Part shown: piece by piece, positions 34,572 to 46,400 of the stretch | Layout: each line of letters starts with the position of its first letter | Numbering within the stretch: the stretch's first letter is position 1 | Assembly (NCBI RefSeq): GCF_029867415.1 | Contig: NW_026705154.1 | Location: forward strand, 682,001 to 746,000 | Direction: 5' to 3' | Length of the DNA stretch: 64,000 nucleotides | Origin: Vicia villosa | Taxonomy: Eukaryota > Streptophyta > Magnoliopsida > Fabales > Fabaceae | Translations under genes and position numbers: made by a program | The notes under the pieces: model-generated | Database searches by the model: none | What the model was told of the DNA's origin: nothing | The model's input: only the letters and a program-made list of their open reading frames with translations

Positions 34572-35060
34572 TAGGTCACTAACTAACTTAAACATATAAG
34601 AGTTGATACTTTGAAAATAAGCATAAACAATCCAAGCCAAAATATAATTGTAGATGTTCAAAACAATTTAATTACATCAAACTCAGTTCAAAATATCAAG
34701 ATCACAAACATAGAATAATTCAATTTTTTCTCAATTTTCAAAATTGGAATGTAGGATTTACTAATGATAACAACCATAAACATTCACGCAAACTCAACGA
34801 AGAACAATCACAGTGTTTACCTCCAAACAGTTCTGTAGCGCCTCTGAGTGAATCACGAGCAGGGAAAGGTTTTCGCGCAACGAATTGCAGTGATCTCGCG
34901 GGTGCCGTAGAAGGTCGCGGTGGTGATCGTATGTACCGTCTCGGCGGTGACACATCGGTCGTCGTCGCAGATTGCAGCGGTGGTAGCCAGTAATCGCAGT
35001 GGAGGCCACGCACAGGAAATAGGAATTTGTGTTATGATTTTTCTTTTTCTTTTTAATTGT
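34572..35060 (-). other. Duplicated GC-rich block, 3' flank of ABCB copy 2
   Basis: Second copy of the block at 17580-17990. The core (34825-35020) is GC-rich with GTCGTCGCAG, GGCGGTGACAC and CGCAGTGGAGG words. On the minus strand a GT-donor-like AGGTAAACACTG follows it (about 34809-34821). A 71-codon minus-strand ORF starting at 35009 is not preserved in the other copy, so coding is unlikely as read. Nature unknown; it marks the right edge of the tandem duplication. Confidence 0.4.
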
Positions 35061-35479
35061 TGAAAAAAATAGGAATTTTTAAATAAACAGATGTATGATA
35101 ATCTTGATTTGTATATTTTTTAAAATTAATTTTTAGTTTATTTTCTATTTTCTGTGTCAAATGTTACATTACTTAAAAAAAAAAAAATATTATTGTAAAC
35201 TTAATTATGATCTCTAATTAACATTATATATACCATTTTTAAAATATAACATTTTAATATAATGGTGAATTTTTCAATATAATGGTGAAAAACACCCATA
35301 AAATGATGTCTTGTAAAAACTTTAAAATATTAATGTTGAAATATGTAGTAGTTTATTTTTGTTGAGTCTTTGTTTTTATTTTTTTAAGAATCAGTAAAAT
35401 ATTGAATAATTAATATAGATATTATAAATTATTGCATGATTATGTTTATTACTCAAAACATAATTACGAAAATTGTGAT
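35061..35479. other. AT-rich intergenic
   Basis: Beyond the duplicated block the sequence no longer matches that after copy 1. A small direct repeat TTTAATATAATGGTGAA/TTCAATATAATGGTGAA lies at about 35252-35290. No gene. Confidence 0.4.
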
Positions 35480-36425
35480 TTTATTGCTTTTAAAAGTTAA
35501 ACTAAAAACTCAACTTTCTTTTGCTGGTGATTTATTGTTATTTGCTAGAGGTGATGTTAGATCTGCAGAGTTCATGATGAATACCTTCAAGTGTTTTTCC
35601 TCGTTAATTGGCTTGAAAGTGAATTCGGGTAAATGTAGGATTTATTTTTATGGTGTGCAAGATAATGTTAAGCGGGACATCAAAATATTGATCACTTTCA
35701 TGGTGGGACCTCTACCCTTTAAGTATTTGAGTCTGCCTTTGACTTGAAAGAAGCTAGCTATCAACCACTGCCTTTGACTTGAAAGAAGCTAGCTATCAAC
35801 CATTACATGAGTCTTGTGGATAGGATTGTGAGCAGAACAAAGCATTAAAGTACTAAACTCCTTAACTATGCAGGAAGAGTTCAACTTGTTCGGAGTATAT
35901 CCTTGACCATTGGTAACTATTGGTTACAATGTTTCTCCATTCCAAAATATGTGATTAGGAGAATTGATGTTGTTTGTAGAACTTTCATATGGAACGGTGG
36001 ATCTCAAATCATTAGGAAAAGTTTTGTTACTTGAAGAAAAAAATTGTGCAGCCCCGAGAAATATGGAGGCCTAAACTTAATTGATCTTGGAATTTGGAAT
36101 AAGGTTATAATGATGAAGCTATTGTAGAATTTGAGTAGAAAATATATTGCAGCAAAGAGAGCAAGTTGTTGATGTGCAGATTGTTTGGGATTATATGCAG
36201 CAGTTGCAGAAATTCAGGATGAAGTAAATGTATAAGAGCCTGCGTAGGATGATCAAAAGGTTCTTTGGTATAATTTGTTTTATTGTAACAATGTGCAACC
36301 TAGATCTCTGATGACATTATGGCTAGCTTGCGACCAAAGATAGATTACATAAGATTGGTGTAGCGGATACCATAAGTTGTTGCTTATGTGCAAATGATGA
36401 GTCCATAAACTATTTTCTATTTAAA
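35480..36425 (+). pseudogene. Decayed LINE (non-LTR retrotransposon) ORF2: reverse transcriptase and zinc-binding domain
   Basis: Reading across several frames and stops gives a recognisable plant LINE series. SFAGDLLLFARGDVRS corresponds to the catalytic F-A-D-D motif, here F-A-G-D. It is followed by GLKVNSGKCRIYF, PLPFKYLSLPLT, VDRIV, NYAGRVQLVRS, KYVIRRIDVVCRTFIW and KYGGLNLIDLGIWNK. A zinc-binding zf-RVT-like segment follows (RLHKIGVADTISCCLCANDES, about 36330-36400). A 38-bp piece (CTGCCTTTGACTTGAAAGAA…) is tandemly duplicated at 35731-35800. Clearly non-functional. Confidence 0.82.
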
Positions 36426-36759
36426 TGTACGGAGTTAGTTCTGGATTGGATCCAAGTCAAGCTCAAACCCAAGGCTTGGGGGAAGAGTTAAGTTGGATCA
36501 TAAAGACAACAATTTTGTAATTGATTCAAGTTTGCCTTTCAACATCAGTTCCCCCGCACAACTCATAAATTCCATTGTGGGGTTGTTCACAAAATGGAAA
36601 AAAAATTGCATATCATAGTTCGATCAATGAAGACGATACTTCGAGCAAAATATAAATTTGGTTTCATCCATGAAACAATAACAAAACTAGGAAATAAGAC
36701 AATGAATTACACCAATTGAGAGAGAGCATACTCATTGGTGATGGCATGAATCATCAATG
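36426..36759. other. Junction region between two retroelement relics
   Basis: No recognisable coding text; probably remains of either flanking element. Confidence 0.35.
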
Positions 36760-37175
36760 TCATTGATCTGAAGTTGCATATCAACACCGATGAGGGAAAT
36801 CTGGCTTGATTTCGAAGAATATTTTGCAAATACCAATGCTCATATGATTCATCAAATATGGGAATTATATGCTCAATGCAAAAAAATGACGATTTAAGTG
36901 TGACTCAATTTTATAGGTTTTTTGGATGAACTAAACGGGCTTTAACTGTTTTCAAAATGCACATGTGGTGTATCGAATGGATTGATGCAAGGAGAAGAAG
37001 AAGGACAATGATTTCACCTCTTCCTTGAAAGTTTTGACAATGAATATTAATGCAGTCATGTCAAAGCAAACATCCTTAATTTTGATCCATTGCATCGGCC
37101 AAGAAGAGACTTCAATCATGTCTTGAGAGAATAGGCATAATTAGTTGTCGTTAGAAAAAAAAAAACAACATATCA
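36760..37175 (+). pseudogene. Decayed Copia-type gag fragment
   Basis: Pieces such as IWLDFEEYFANTNAHMIHQIWE, ISVTQFYRFF and DELNG (in shifted frames) match the UBN2/gag domain preceding pol in plant Copia elements. The later part (LKVLTMNINAVMS, then the QEET region) fits the end of the same domain. Frameshifts and stops are present and no pol follows. Confidence 0.55.
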
Positions 37176-38791
37176 GAACTAGGAACTCCCATTCACTCGT
37201 CAAGGAATCGACAAAAGAGAATGGATATTCTAAATTCAAGTGTGATCATTGTGAAAATATTATATTTATATCTCAATTATTATTTTTATTGATGAATAAT
37301 ATTATTTACTCTCAATCATATCTTAATAAATTTGATCCATAAATAATATCTCATTTATCTGTATTAATTTCACATATTATTTTTACTATTCAATTTATAA
37401 TCATTCAAAATTTATCTATTTGTTTTATAATCATATTTAACGTCTCTTCTTATCAGAACCTTCTTATTTGCGAATTAGACACATTTTTTACATTTGTTTT
37501 TGCATGAATATTCTTTTTAATTGATTAACACTTCTATTTTATTATTTTTCTGTACTATGACAAAAATATTTAAATATCTTTTTATTTTATTTTATCTCTT
37601 ACTAAATTATTCAATAATTGCTTTAACTTTTAGTTTTTTTTTCTCTATATCCTTTTTCCATCAGTCAAACAAAGGAGTGATTAATTTGTCATGGTTTATT
37701 TTTCTCAATAATTGAAGGTTGCTTTTATATTTTTTCTATAATTAAAATAGATCTCCACTATAAGCTTTATGATTTTTGTAGGGATTAAAGTAGATTTTTA
37801 CTTTCATTTTGATCATAACATTTTAGTCTATTTATTATATATCACTCCAAAAGCATAGTTAAATTCCATGTATTATTTTAAAAAATATGTGTTTATTTTT
37901 GTTGATTTTAAAAGTATTTTTAATAAAATTGTTGTTATTTTGGTTATTGTTTAAGAATTTCACTTTTGAGGTGTTTTTTATTATCAAAAATATATTTGAT
38001 ATGAATTTTTTGAAGAGTTTTATAGATTTTTGTTATAAATATTAAAAATATATTAACTAAATATTAAAGACACGTTTTATAAAAAAAATATATATGTTTT
38101 TCCTTCAAAATTCTCAAAATCCATTCAAAATTTCATTAAAATATGTTGACTTTTGAAAAATATGTTTTTTTTAAAAAGTTTTGAGAAATTTTAATTGAAT
38201 ATCAACAAATTTTGTTTGTCCTAAAAAAACAAAAATTATGATTAATTTTTACAAATTATTTGAGTTTTATAAATTTTTTTGATAAAATAACAAAAAAAAA
38301 TTTAATATATGAAAAAGAGTAAAATTCTTTTATCATAAAGTTTACTTTAGTCCACATGGACTCTAAAATTTATATCTAGTTAAAATAATATTAAGATGTC
38401 ATAAAATAATAATAGAAAAACTTCCCTTTACTAAATATATTTTTCATTTTCATGTTAAAAATATATATTTTTCATTTTCATGTTAAAAAAAAACTTTATT
38501 TTATTTTATTTTTAATTTTCATGTTAAAAAAAAACTTTATTTTATTTTATTTTTCCTCTCCTAGTCTCGTTTGTTTCCATAACCTTAATCAGATTCTATG
38601 TTAAATTCATGTTATCGGCATATACTAGGTATCTTATTTCGCTACTGTCACTGCAACCGTGCATCTTAAGTTAGAACGGTACAAAAAGCACACAAAGACA
38701 TTGTTAAATCTTAAACACTAGAATTCAATTCGATTCAATCCAGCATTATTGTAAAGTTTGAATTTTTAGTTCAAAGATCTGAGCTTTGTTC
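37176..38791. other. AT-rich intergenic, upstream region of the KJC1-like gene
   Basis: Very AT-rich with no exon. A direct duplication of TTTTCATTTTCATGTTAAAAA-type units sits at about 38440-38560. The last 200 bp (from about 38590) is less AT-rich and probably contains the promoter and 5' UTR, but no confident TATA box is seen. Confidence 0.4.
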
Positions 38792-41700
38792 ATGGATAGT
38801 TCAGAGAAGGTTGTTGCTGTGATTATGGTGGGTGGACCCACCAAAGGTATTGGATTTCTTTGCTTGTTTTCTGATCCAATTTCAAGTCTTTTTCTTATTT
38901 GAGGTTTTGGGGTTTCATCTTTTTTGTTGAATTGTTATTGCAGGAACTAGATTTCGACCTCTTTCCTTCAATACTCCAAAACCCCTTTTCCCTTTGGCTG
39001 GACAGCCAATGGTTCATCATCCTATTTCTGCTTGTAAAAGGGTTTGCTTCTTTTTTCTCTCTTCGATTTTCATTCACAGTGTTGTTCATTACATTGAGAA
39101 AACTAAAAGGGGCTTTGAATTTCAATGTTGACTACTTGCATACTTTACAATTCACCTTATAATGGATAATCTGATGTATATAAAAAATAGGGTTGAATAT
39201 GATTTTAAACCTTTGAATGTGCTAGTTAGACCTTGTTTGGATATACAACTTAGCGTATGTATATTAAAAAAATAGGGTTAAATGTGATTGTAGAGCCTTT
39301 GAATGTGTTAGTTAGACCTTGTTTGGATATACAACATAATTAGGCGCTTATGCTATTAGTGCTTATGATATACTCCCTCTGGCCTTATTTATAAGCAAAG
39401 ATTCTTTTTTTAGGTTCATTGAGAAATGAATGTATCTGGTCTACATAATAGACCAGATACATTCATTACTCAATGAATCTAAAAAGGGAATCTTTGCTTA
39501 TAAATAAGGCCGGAGGGAGTAAGAGTTTATGTATAATATATTTTTATGATAAAAGATTAGAAACAAAGTTAAACTGGTTTCTTATTAGCTATAAGTTGTT
39601 CACATAGGAGCTTGTCAAAATACGTTGAAAATAATTATGAAAATGTCATAAGTTGTTTTCATAAGCTTTTTCATGCATTCTCAGTAGTGCTTATGCCAGT
39701 AGATAAGCTCAAGTTGATTCAATTAGATTGTTAGCCTTTATAAAATCATGCACATTCAACTTTAGTTTTATAATTTATAACCTAAAAGGTGTGGTGTGTT
39801 TATATTTGCTCGTGTTGTCTTGGACAGATACCCAATTTAGCTCAAATATATCTTATTGGATTTCATGAGGAACGAGAATTCGCTCTATACGTCTCTTCAA
39901 TTTCGAACGAGCTGAAATTGCCAGTAAGGTGATAACTGCATCATTACTATGAAAGTTTAACAATGATGATAATAAAAGTTTCTGGATTTGACTATAGTGT
40001 GCTCTTGATATCAATCTAGATATTTGAAGGAGGATAAACCACATGGCTCAGCAGGTGGCCTTTACTACTTCAGAGATATAATCATGGAAGACAGTCCAGT
40101 TACGAGCACGGCTTTTATGACTGCTGTTGCATAATTTTGTTCATTATCTTTCGAATGCTTGTATGTCTATGTTCTAACAGATACGTTACATTTTGATTGC
40201 AGTCACATATCTTTCTGCTAAATTGTGATGTTTGCTGCAGTTTTCCACTACCATCCATGCTTGGTAAGTAAGGTTTTTATTTAGTCACGATTCACGAAGG
40301 GTAGTTCTTCAGAAAACGCGGCGCCGCTGAAAACTTTCCTTTTTATTTTTTCAGATGCTCATATTAAGTATGGTGGCATGGGGACAATGTTAGTAATCAA
40401 GGTTGGTGCATAAATAACATTTGGTATATTTGTGTACACTGTTTCGCTAATAGCATAAGCACTTATGCATATAAGTGCTTATGTATAAGTTATTTCTATA
40501 GCAAAAGATAAAATAAAGTCAAATTGCTTTCAACTTTTCATACACGCTACAAGTCGTTTTTATATGCCATCTAGAAGAGCTAATATGTTGAAAATAGCTT
40601 ATAGGCCTGCTATAAGCCATTTTTATAAGTTCTTTCAAACAATCTCACGAGTGTTTTTTCACGCTCCTTGGGTTGTGGATGTTTTGTATAGGTTTCAGCT
40701 GAATCTGCTAACCAGTTTGGCGAGTTGGTTGCTGATCCAGACACTCATGAATTGCTGCATTATACTGAGAAACCCGAGACATTTGTGAGTATCTGTTTGG
40801 TTTGTTTCTAGTTACATGTTTTTATGCTATTTTCTTCTCAATAAAAAGATAAATATCCAATGTCGGAGCTCGATTGGTATCCGATATTTTATTTCTTTTG
40901 CTTCTGACTATACCTATAAAAGAAGACTAACCATTTACAACATGCAGGTTAGTGATTTGATAAATTGCGGTGTATACATTTTCACACCTGATATTTTTAA
41001 TGCCATCGAGGATGTCTCTACGAACCGAGAAGGAAGAGGTTTGTCTTTCTCTATCACAGTTTAAAAAATGTCAATAGTAGAAGAGTTAATTTGGAATTTT
41101 AAACAATTCAATCACATGTGATGTTTCATATTTTAACTGTACTACAGCTAATCTCCGACGTCTTTCCAGCTTTGAAGCTCTCCAATCTGCAACCAGGTTT
41201 TTTAATCTCTGTAACAAAATTCTTGACATTGAAATCTTTGAAACGGCAATATCTTCATTGTAAATATGTTTTTCTTTTCCTTCAGGACTCTTCCTAAAGA
41301 TTTTGTCAGACTGGATCAAGATATACTATCACCTCTTGCTGGAAAGAAGAAGTTGTATACATATGAGACAAATGATTTCTGGGAGCAAATTAAAACTCCG
41401 GGGTAGGGTTACATATATAGTATCTTAAACACTTCTTTAATCTTTTAATGTTGGACCGTGATTGGATTTTAATTACCGTATACTCTTTGCATGAATAGCC
41501 TGTCTTTGAAATGCTCGGAGTTGTATCTTGCTCAATTTCGATATACTTCCCCGCATCTTTTGGCCAGCGGAGATGGTGAAAAGAATGCTAAAATTGTTGG
41601 TGATGTATATATTCATCCGTCTGCCAAAGTTCATCCATCTGCAAAGGTAAATTCCATTCATCCATCTACAAAATTTCGTATACTATCTATCCTCTTTAAT

Positions 41701-42195
41701 ACACGAGTACATTTTCTGTCTTGAACAGATTGGTCCGAATGTTTCTATCTCAGCAAATGTTCGTGTTGGTGCTGGTGTCAGGTTAATCGGTTGTATAGTA
41801 TTGGACGATGTTGAAATTAAGGTATGGAAATGGATTCCTGAGATGCACTATATTGTCGAGTCGTCAATATATTGACTAAATATGCTTTTCTTCTTGACAG
41901 GAAAATGCTGTAGTCATAAATTCTATTGTTGGATGGAAATCGTCTCTCGGAAGATGGTCACGTGTACAGGCAAGTTCGGTAGATTTTAGATAAATTTTTG
42001 AATAAAATGTTTGGAAAATCAGCATTAAATTTCCAATTTTGATTGGTTCAGGCTGATGGTGATTACAATGCAAAGCTTGGCATAACCATCCTAGGTGAAG
42101 CTGTGACAGTGGAAGATGAAGTAGTGGTGGTCAACAGCATTGTTCTTCCTCACAAGATTCTTAATGTCAGTGTGCAAGATGAAATCATCTTATAA
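38792..42195 (+). CDS. KJC1: KJC1-like GDP-mannose pyrophosphorylase family protein
   Basis: Fourteen exons: 38792-38846, 38944-39041, 39828-39928, 40020-40098, 40203-40263, 40355-40401, 40692-40784, 40948-41038, 41148-41196, 41286-41402, 41499-41646, 41729-41821, 41901-41969, 42052-42195. They join in phase to 414 aa. The N-terminal nucleotidyltransferase fold carries GGPTKGTRFRPL at residues 14-25. The extra PTK in the loop is typical of the GMPPA-like branch rather than the catalytic GMPPB/VTC1 branch. The C-terminus (from about residue 295) is a left-handed beta-helix of hexapeptide repeats ([30 protein letters not shown]). It matches Arabidopsis KONJAC1/2, which are reported to stimulate the GDP-mannose pyrophosphorylase VTC1 in the cytosol and so glucomannan and ascorbate supply. 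Intron 13 has a GC donor (CAG|GCAAGT). Convergent with the downstream mannosidase gene. Confidence 0.93.
39200..39740. mobile_element. MITE-like repeat with CGCTTATG words in intron 2, host of a nested Stowaway
   Basis: AGTTAGACCTTGTTTGGATATACAAC occurs twice in tandem (about 39230 and 39310). AGGCGCTTATGCTATTAGTGC on one side is mirrored by AGTGCTTATGCCAGTAGATAAGC on the other. The Stowaway at 39373-39519 interrupts it. A related piece is in intron 6 (40440-40640, GCATAAGCACTTATGCATATAAGTGC). Confidence 0.55.
39373..39519. mobile_element. Near-perfect palindromic Stowaway MITE in intron 2
   Basis: The 147-bp element starts CTCCCTCTGGCCTTATTTAT and ends ATAAATAAGGCCGGAGGGAG, with TA on both sides (39371-39372 and 39520-39521). 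The two halves are almost exact reverse complements down to the centre (GTATCTGGTCTA/TAGACCAGATAC), predicting a long hairpin in the pre-mRNA. Confidence 0.92.
40440..40640. mobile_element. MITE-like repeat in intron 6 of the KJC1-like gene
   Basis: GCATAAGCACTTATGCATATAAGTGC at one end and GCTTATAGGCCTGCTATAAGCC at the other share words with the repeat in intron 2. No clean duplication was found. Confidence 0.45.
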
Positions 42196-43491
42196 ATCCT
42201 TAGAGATGAGATTTATACTCATAAAAGAGGCTTGTAGTATATTGATATTCTCATTTCCATCTCGAATTTTGCTTCTTCTAGAAGTGATAAATTAAAATTC
42301 AGTTCAAGTCTAAGTAGAGGGAAAACAATCACTTCTAAATCTAATACACCATCGCAGAATGTGCCTGGAATTTTTGCTTATGTATGAATATTCCAATGTA
42401 TCATTTCACTATCCTTCTTGTTTTGTTTAATGTCCAAAAATGAACCAATAAAGTCAATTATTTGTGCAAATCAAACTCTTTTTGGTGAGTTCAGTGCTTG
42501 CCTATGCTGCCATTTCAGTAGTCATGAATCCTACTACCCACACTCGTTTCGTTTAAGGTGTAAATCAAAGTCTTTTTTTTTTTGGTTTATTTTAATGTCA
42601 TAGGTTCGAACTCGTGATCTTGTAATCAGGTATCTATGCATAGCTATCACTTATAGCTAGAACTCGCGACTTGATATTGTAATCAGATATATATGCATAG
42701 CTATTAATTATAGCTAGAACAATCAGATATTCTATGCATAGCTATCAGCTAAGCTAGTTTACGGAATCAATAAACTAATTTCTAAGATACAAAAATTTTA
42801 TTTTAATGGAATCAGTTAGCTAATTTCTATGATACAAAAATTTTATTAACTAAATCGCTTTTATACGATGAAATCATAGAGAAAAACTATAAGATACAAG
42901 AAACAACATGAGTCTCTCCACTTGCAATACCAAAGATTGAACTACAAGATAGAGAAACCCAAGTTTCATCTTTCTCTAATTTCACTATGGTCCTTCTCAT
43001 TTTCAGTGTTATATAACACATGAATATATTGTCAACTTTGCAAATGTATTTTCATAATATTTGTGAATATAAGCATGTTTTGCAAACTGTTTAGTCCACA
43101 TTCAAAGAAGAATAAACTCCTTTGCACAAAATAGAGGTATTAAATATGTACATAAATGTATTATCACTAGCCTCTAAAACTTGTTACACAATATAAATTA
43201 TGGAGTCAATAAAGCAAAACTCATCTTTCAAATCTAGTCCAGAAGAAGAAAAAAAGAGTAATCAAAATGCTACAAAATCACACTAAACAAACAAGAAGCC
43301 GCGCCGCAAAAGCTACACTCTCATCTCATCCATGTCTTTATAACATCAATCTACAGAAGTATCGCGCAAATCATCCTCAACAAAAGTTAAACCTCTTTCA
43401 TGGATCTTTTACCTGCACCATCTTAAACCCAAGTCTTTTCATTGTTTGAGGTTTGGCATCAATCAGCAGGAACAGATATGTAACAAGCAAT
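42196..43491. other. Convergent intergenic region (3' UTRs of KJC1-like and mannosidase genes)
   Basis: Only 1296 bp separate the two stop codons. No third gene is visible; short ORFs lack family resemblance. The tandem repeat at 42605-42760 lies inside. Confidence 0.55.
42605..42760. repeat. Imperfect tandem repeat, about 3 copies of 50-60 bp
   Basis: The block GTAATCAGGTATCTATGCATAGCTATCA…TAGCTAGAACTCG recurs with small changes near 42619, 42679 and 42718. TATGCATAGCTAT is the constant core. Confidence 0.75.
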
Positions 43492-46400
43492 CTACTGTTG
43501 TGGCCGCAATTCCAACCGGTAGGCTTGTATTTCCATTGGAGATATGGAAACATGCCCTTCTTGTGCAAGATCAGCAAACTGTTCTGTGAACCCTATTATT
43601 TCAGGATCTTCATGGAGAAGATTCAATGAAGTTGCTTTAGCTTTCAAAACTGTAAGATCTTTGAACATACTGAACAGATTCACTGGGTCGTCAGCTAGTC
43701 TAGTGCATTGTGATGATCTTGCCTTCCGACAGTACGAAGAATCATAATGTCGACGGTTCAAAATCAGGACAAACCTAGGACTTTCAGGTGGTTGCTGCAA
43801 AAACTTTAATGGCTTAGGAACCTTAAAGTTCACTATATGGAGATCACATGGCAGGGAAGTTGCGAGAGGAGAAAAGGATCGAGACGGCGGTGGCATTGCG
43901 GACAATTCCTGCGACTTCTTGGAAATGAATGCGTGTAATGGGTAGTTCAAATGAGAACCAACACGGTGAGATAAAAGGGAAGGATTCTGAGGGAACGAGC
44001 TTGAAACTGAATTTGATATGGCGGAAATATTGGATTCAACAGTTAAGTGGAAGACAACATTCATTACGCGGTTATCCATCACTCCTTGGCCTAGACCACG
44101 TCCGTCATCTTTTACCAAACGACGGTCTAGCATTATCTCAAGCCATCCATTTTGAAGGCTTGCCACACCCAACGCTTGTCGAGAATGGACAGAAAACCGT
44201 CGACCGTTGGACCCTTGTATGAATGCAAGAGAGGGCATAGGGTAGTAGTTGCCTTGCAATGGAATCTTATCGTAAGTTTCTCTTCGACTCATCTGAAATC
44301 CATTTAAATCAGAATAAAAAACCTTTTTGCTATCAATATCAGTTTTATATCTAACTATCATCTCCCTATTATTGAAGTCCCGGTCAGTGAGCTCAACATG
44401 ATATTCTTTTTCAATGACAAGCCCTTGGACTGCACTCTCACCGGTATATATTCGGGTGCTATGAGCAATCGGTGATTTCTCCCAAGCTGTCTTTGGATAA
44501 GAGAATACTTCCTGCAACAAAGGACCCTCTGAGATTAGCATAAGTCCATCTCCTTCGATAATTGGCTGAGCTTCACCACTCGGCAAAAACAAGTATGCCC
44601 CACCCGAACTAGCATACATACCGATTTCCTCATTTATGATATTCGGGGAACCATTCATTAACGTTACCTTCTGCAACAAACCATACCTTACATCAAAAGT
44701 TAGTTTTTGATGCTGATTTTTAATTTCAACAACATCACCTTCAATTTTTCCACAAGAATACGGTGAAGGACAGGTAACTGAATTAGTCTTGGAGAAAAGT
44801 TTCAACTTTGCAGGCTTGGCCTTTTCACAACCAACAAAACCATTGCCAATGTAATATGTTTCCAACCCCATTGCAGGTACCAAAACTTTCCAGTAAACTC
44901 GGTGCTTCCCCGTAAAGATCTTGCTGTTGTCATACTGCAACTCAGGAGAAATTTGGCTTTGAACACAGCTCATGTTAGAGTCAACAACAGTTACGTCAGG
45001 ACGGTCAACAACAACCATCACGACTTCTTCTCTGGTTTGCTCCAAAGGGTTATAAAAGACAACGGAATTGTATGTACTGTCATGAAGACTGATCACTTTA
45101 TGCAATGGCTGAGCATCATATTTAGATCTCACTATTGCCGGCTCAAACTGTGAAGGACTTTGATCTAATTTATCATAACGGATTCCGAGAAGAGGCTCGA
45201 TTCCCTTAGACATAAAAATTTGCAAGTCCTGTAACGAGGTATACATTCGAGTTCCGTAGTCCTTAACCACGTGGTCTTTTGCAGTACCGGTTACGCCGTC
45301 GTGATGCTGAAAAAGAGCCAAGTTCCTTCTAGCAGCAGTCAACTTATAGGAAAACGCCATCGCAAACTTCTCACAATGTGCTCTTCGACAGAAACCAAGT
45401 GTTAGAGCTACCATCATTTCTGTTGCTCGAAGTGTCTGCTCCAGTACCCTGTCAACAGCCTTAAAGAATGGCCGTGAAACATAATAACCGCTCCAGTAAT
45501 CTTGTTGCCGATCAGCATAAGTGAAAAAGTCACCAGACAGGGAAGGAAAACCTTCAACTAGACCAGATCCGACTTCACCAGGAGATGTGTAATTTATTCT
45601 TTCTGCTTCCTCACGAAGCATTACAAAGTAGTCTTCCAAAGTACCAAACTTTGCCTCCGCGTTCAGACTAGGGTTTGAATTGATATAATCAAACAACACT
45701 TGGTAATTTCTAAACTGCGCTTCTGCCTCTTGGACGTTAATATAGCGAAAATCATCTCCAAGTGGAATAAGAAGAGTGTTTGTTCGATACAGAGTAGATT
45801 TTTTCCTGTATTGATCAAGTAACATAAGTGCCCTTTTTTGAACGTTGTCCTGAGTTATCTCCTCGGGACTTGGACCCCACGGACAACTTTCATAAGAGAA
45901 ACTCTCCATGCGTGCAAAGTCAAACTGACAGCAAATAGCCGGCTCAGGGCCACATGTATGAGGTATATCGTACGAATAAAACGGCATCATATGGACGAAT
46001 ATATCAGTGGTTTCCTCTGCATCCCAGCTTTGACGCCATACGTATTCTAAATTCTTATGCCATGCAAGTTCCTTCTTTACCTCATAATGAGTCCTCTGGA
46101 TAAGCATGTTATCGAAACCCATACGACGTAGAAGATATGCCATGGTTGATGAATAACCAAATGGATCAATGGCCCAATTATTTTTAGGAACAAACCCAAT
46201 GGTGTCATTCAACCACATGTTTCCTTCTGCAATCTGATACATAATTTCACTAGGATTAAGATCATCACAAAAATAATATACAAATCTGTAGTGCAAAAAT
46301 GATAATTTCTAATGTGAACATGAAATCATATGGCATGACACTGACGAGTGCACCATCAAGTACACAACCTTAGGATCTATTTTCTTTCAAAAAGCATTTT

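Noticed and set aside
35436..35747. Small intact gene of 103 aa
   Set aside because: Its sequence is a piece of LINE reverse transcriptase; the rest continues in other frames.
46234..46296. N-terminal extension of the large mannosidase ORF
   Set aside because: Conserved protein and the TATCAG|ATTGC acceptor show that this part is intron. The true N-terminus is encoded at 48772.
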